Shown here one piece after another: positions 6,090-7,230 of a stretch of DNA of 7,230 nucleotides. Position 1 is the stretch's first letter, and each line of letters begins with the position of its first letter. Under the pieces are notes generated by a model. That model was given only the letters and a program-made list of their open reading frames with translations. It was not told the origin of the DNA and searched no databases. Source of the DNA: Candidatus Cloacimonadota bacterium (GTDB lineage: Bacteria; Cloacimonadota; Cloacimonadia; Cloacimonadales; TCS61). Location: the NCBI GenBank assembly GCA_030667725.1, contig DAOUVH010000042.1, positions 1 to 7,230 on the forward strand. Direction: 5' to 3'. The position numbers and the translations under genes were made by a program.

Positions 6090-7230
6090 CTAAAAGCCCA
6101 ATCTCAATCCAGCTATAATATTGCGTCCAGCTGCTGGCCAATAATAATTTCCGCCTTCCCAATTCTCACCACCCCAGGGATCATAATAACCAGCAGTCTC
6201 ATACTCTTCATCCAACACATTATTCACTTGCAAATTCAATTGAAGATCGGTTCTATTAAAGAGTTTCACAATATTAAGAACTGCACCAATGTTAAGAACT
6301 TTAAACGGATCAATAATACGTTCTTCATTTTCTGTATTATCTAAATATTGTTTTCCTATATATTGCAGTTGTGTGAATATATGGAAGTTTTCACTCTTAT
6401 AGGTAAGCTTTCCATTACTAATTATACTTGGAAATCCTGAAATTGTATTTCCGGAAAGATCACTTTCTTCTCCCCAATCATACATAATAAATTCTTCAAA
6501 ATAGTTATCACTATAGCTAAAATTCCCAGACAATTCCAGATATGCAGGTAGCTGCACTTTTGCAGAGAGTTCTATACCTCGGTGTACAGTTTTATCAGCA
6601 TTACCACGGATTGGATCTCCATCGTCGTTTGCCCCACCATAAGCCACGATCTCATCTGTAAAGTTCATCCAATATAAATTTGCTTTCAAATCCCAAATTC
6701 CACCTGTGTAGCCAATCCCCATTTCATAATCCAGCAATTTCTCTTCTTTCACGTAAGGATCGCTCCAGTTGATTTTCTCAACATATCCATCATCGGCAAA
6801 CACTGTATCTGCTTTGGCAAAGAGAGGTGCCACACCCAGATCGTCCGGTCCGTCCCAGGTATCATATAGTTCGCTGTCTGTAGGTTCTCTTTGTGAGATC
6901 GAGATATTTCCATAAATATTAAAATTATCGTCAACATTATAATTAATTCCAAATCTAGGGTTGAAAAAATTATAATCCACTTCATAGGTGTTCAAAAATT
7001 CTCCACTGAAATTACCTGATTCCAATTGTTCAAAACTGTAATTTATATGTTGGAAATACAGGTTTGCCATAATCGAGAGGTCATTAATGGGTTTGAAAAT
7101 CTCATTCACATAAGCAGTTAAATATCGTTTTTCTCCAATATAATGGTAATAATCCTGACCACTATCATAATCAATACCAAGACTATCTGCACCAATTACT
7201 TCTTTGATCTCACCCCAATGGTCGCTATCG
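6090..7230 (-). CDS. TonB-dependent receptor, C-terminal fragment (partial at window edge)
   Basis: This is the C-terminal 379 residues of an outer membrane TonB-dependent transporter, which imports a scarce ligand such as a siderophore, vitamin or glycan using TonB energy. The frame is open to the right window edge; a GTG at 7109 is an internal codon, not the start, because in-frame barrel-like sequence continues upstream (HWGEIKEV, YYHYIGEKRYLTAYVNE). The fragment is alternating beta-strand sequence with long acidic, aromatic-rich extracellular loops. Family marks are FNPRFGINYNVDDNFNIYGN followed by a REPT segment, a GIELSAKVQLP strand, the VNNVLDEEYETAGYYDPWGG segment near the end, YYWPAAGRNIIAGLRLGF at the C-terminus, and a terminal Phe, the usual outer-membrane insertion signal. 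The plug domain and TonB box lie outside the window, so the ligand cannot be inferred. It is convergent with birA and ends just before the shared terminator. Confidence 0.92.
   Translation of the reverse strand, partial: DSDHWGEIKEVIGADSLGIDYDSGQDYYHYIGEKRYLTAYVNEIFKPINDLSIMANLYFQHINYSFEQLESGNFSGEFLNTYEVDYNFFNPRFGINYNVDDNFNIYGNISISQREPTDSELYDTWDGPDDLGVAPLFAKADTVFADDGYVEKINWSDPYVKEEKLLDYEMGIGYTGGIWDLKANLYWMNFTDEIVAYGGANDDGDPIRGNADKTVHRGIELSAKVQLPAYLELSGNFSYSDNYFEEFIMYDWGEESDLSGNTISGFPSIISNGKLTYKSENFHIFTQLQYIGKQYLDNTENEERIIDPFKVLNIGAVLNIVKLFNRTDLQLNLQVNNVLDEEYETAGYYDPWGGENWEGGNYYWPAAGRNIIAGLRLGF

Noticed and set aside
6749..6985. Minus-strand 78-codon ORF within the TonB receptor gene
   Set aside because: It lies in another frame of a well-supported barrel gene and has no ribosome binding site or recognisable protein features.
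7107..7109. GTG as the start of the TonB receptor
   Set aside because: The same frame continues upstream to the window edge with receptor-like sequence (HWGEIKEV, YIGEKRYLTAY), so this is an internal valine codon of a truncated view.

Overview
The window is an AT-rich stretch from a Gram-negative bacterium with an outer membrane. It encodes two beta-barrel-type proteins, a TonB-dependent receptor and two secreted envelope proteins. A DUF6588-like N-terminus, the TonB receptor and the general style of the proteins suggest a low-GC member of the Bacteroidota/FCB superphylum (for example Cloacimonadota or a relative). That placement is inference from gene style, not from a marker gene.

Layout. 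At the left edge, on the minus strand, lies the start of a secreted protein (1-239) resembling DUF6588. A 123-base AT-rich divergent spacer (240-362) separates it from a plus-strand run of six closely packed genes: coaBC (363-1535), a short-chain dehydrogenase/reductase (1541-2293), a POTRA-less Omp85/BamA-like barrel (2297-3364), a periplasmic DUF3108 protein (3364-4116), queA (4085-5125) and a single-domain biotin-protein ligase birA (5161-5904, TTG start). Spacings are 5, 3, -1, -32 and 35 bases, so this is very probably one operon. A possible 42-codon ORF (5892-6020) overlaps the birA stop. A hairpin at 6031-6051, with a T-run in the minus direction, sits at the convergent junction. The right edge holds the C-terminal 379 residues of a TonB-dependent receptor on the minus strand (6090-7230).

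How the genes work together. coaBC (coenzyme A), birA (biotin attachment) and queA (queuosine in tRNA) are unrelated housekeeping cofactor or modification functions. The barrel and the DUF3108 protein between them are an envelope pair with overlapping stop and start codons, so they are probably translated together. No mobile element, CRISPR array, tRNA, rRNA or defence system is visible. Nothing here clearly qualifies as a new system. The most distinctive points are the barrel/DUF3108 pair, the DUF3108/queA overlap containing an A8 tract, the small ORF after birA, and the palindromic terminator, which resembles a dispersed repeat.
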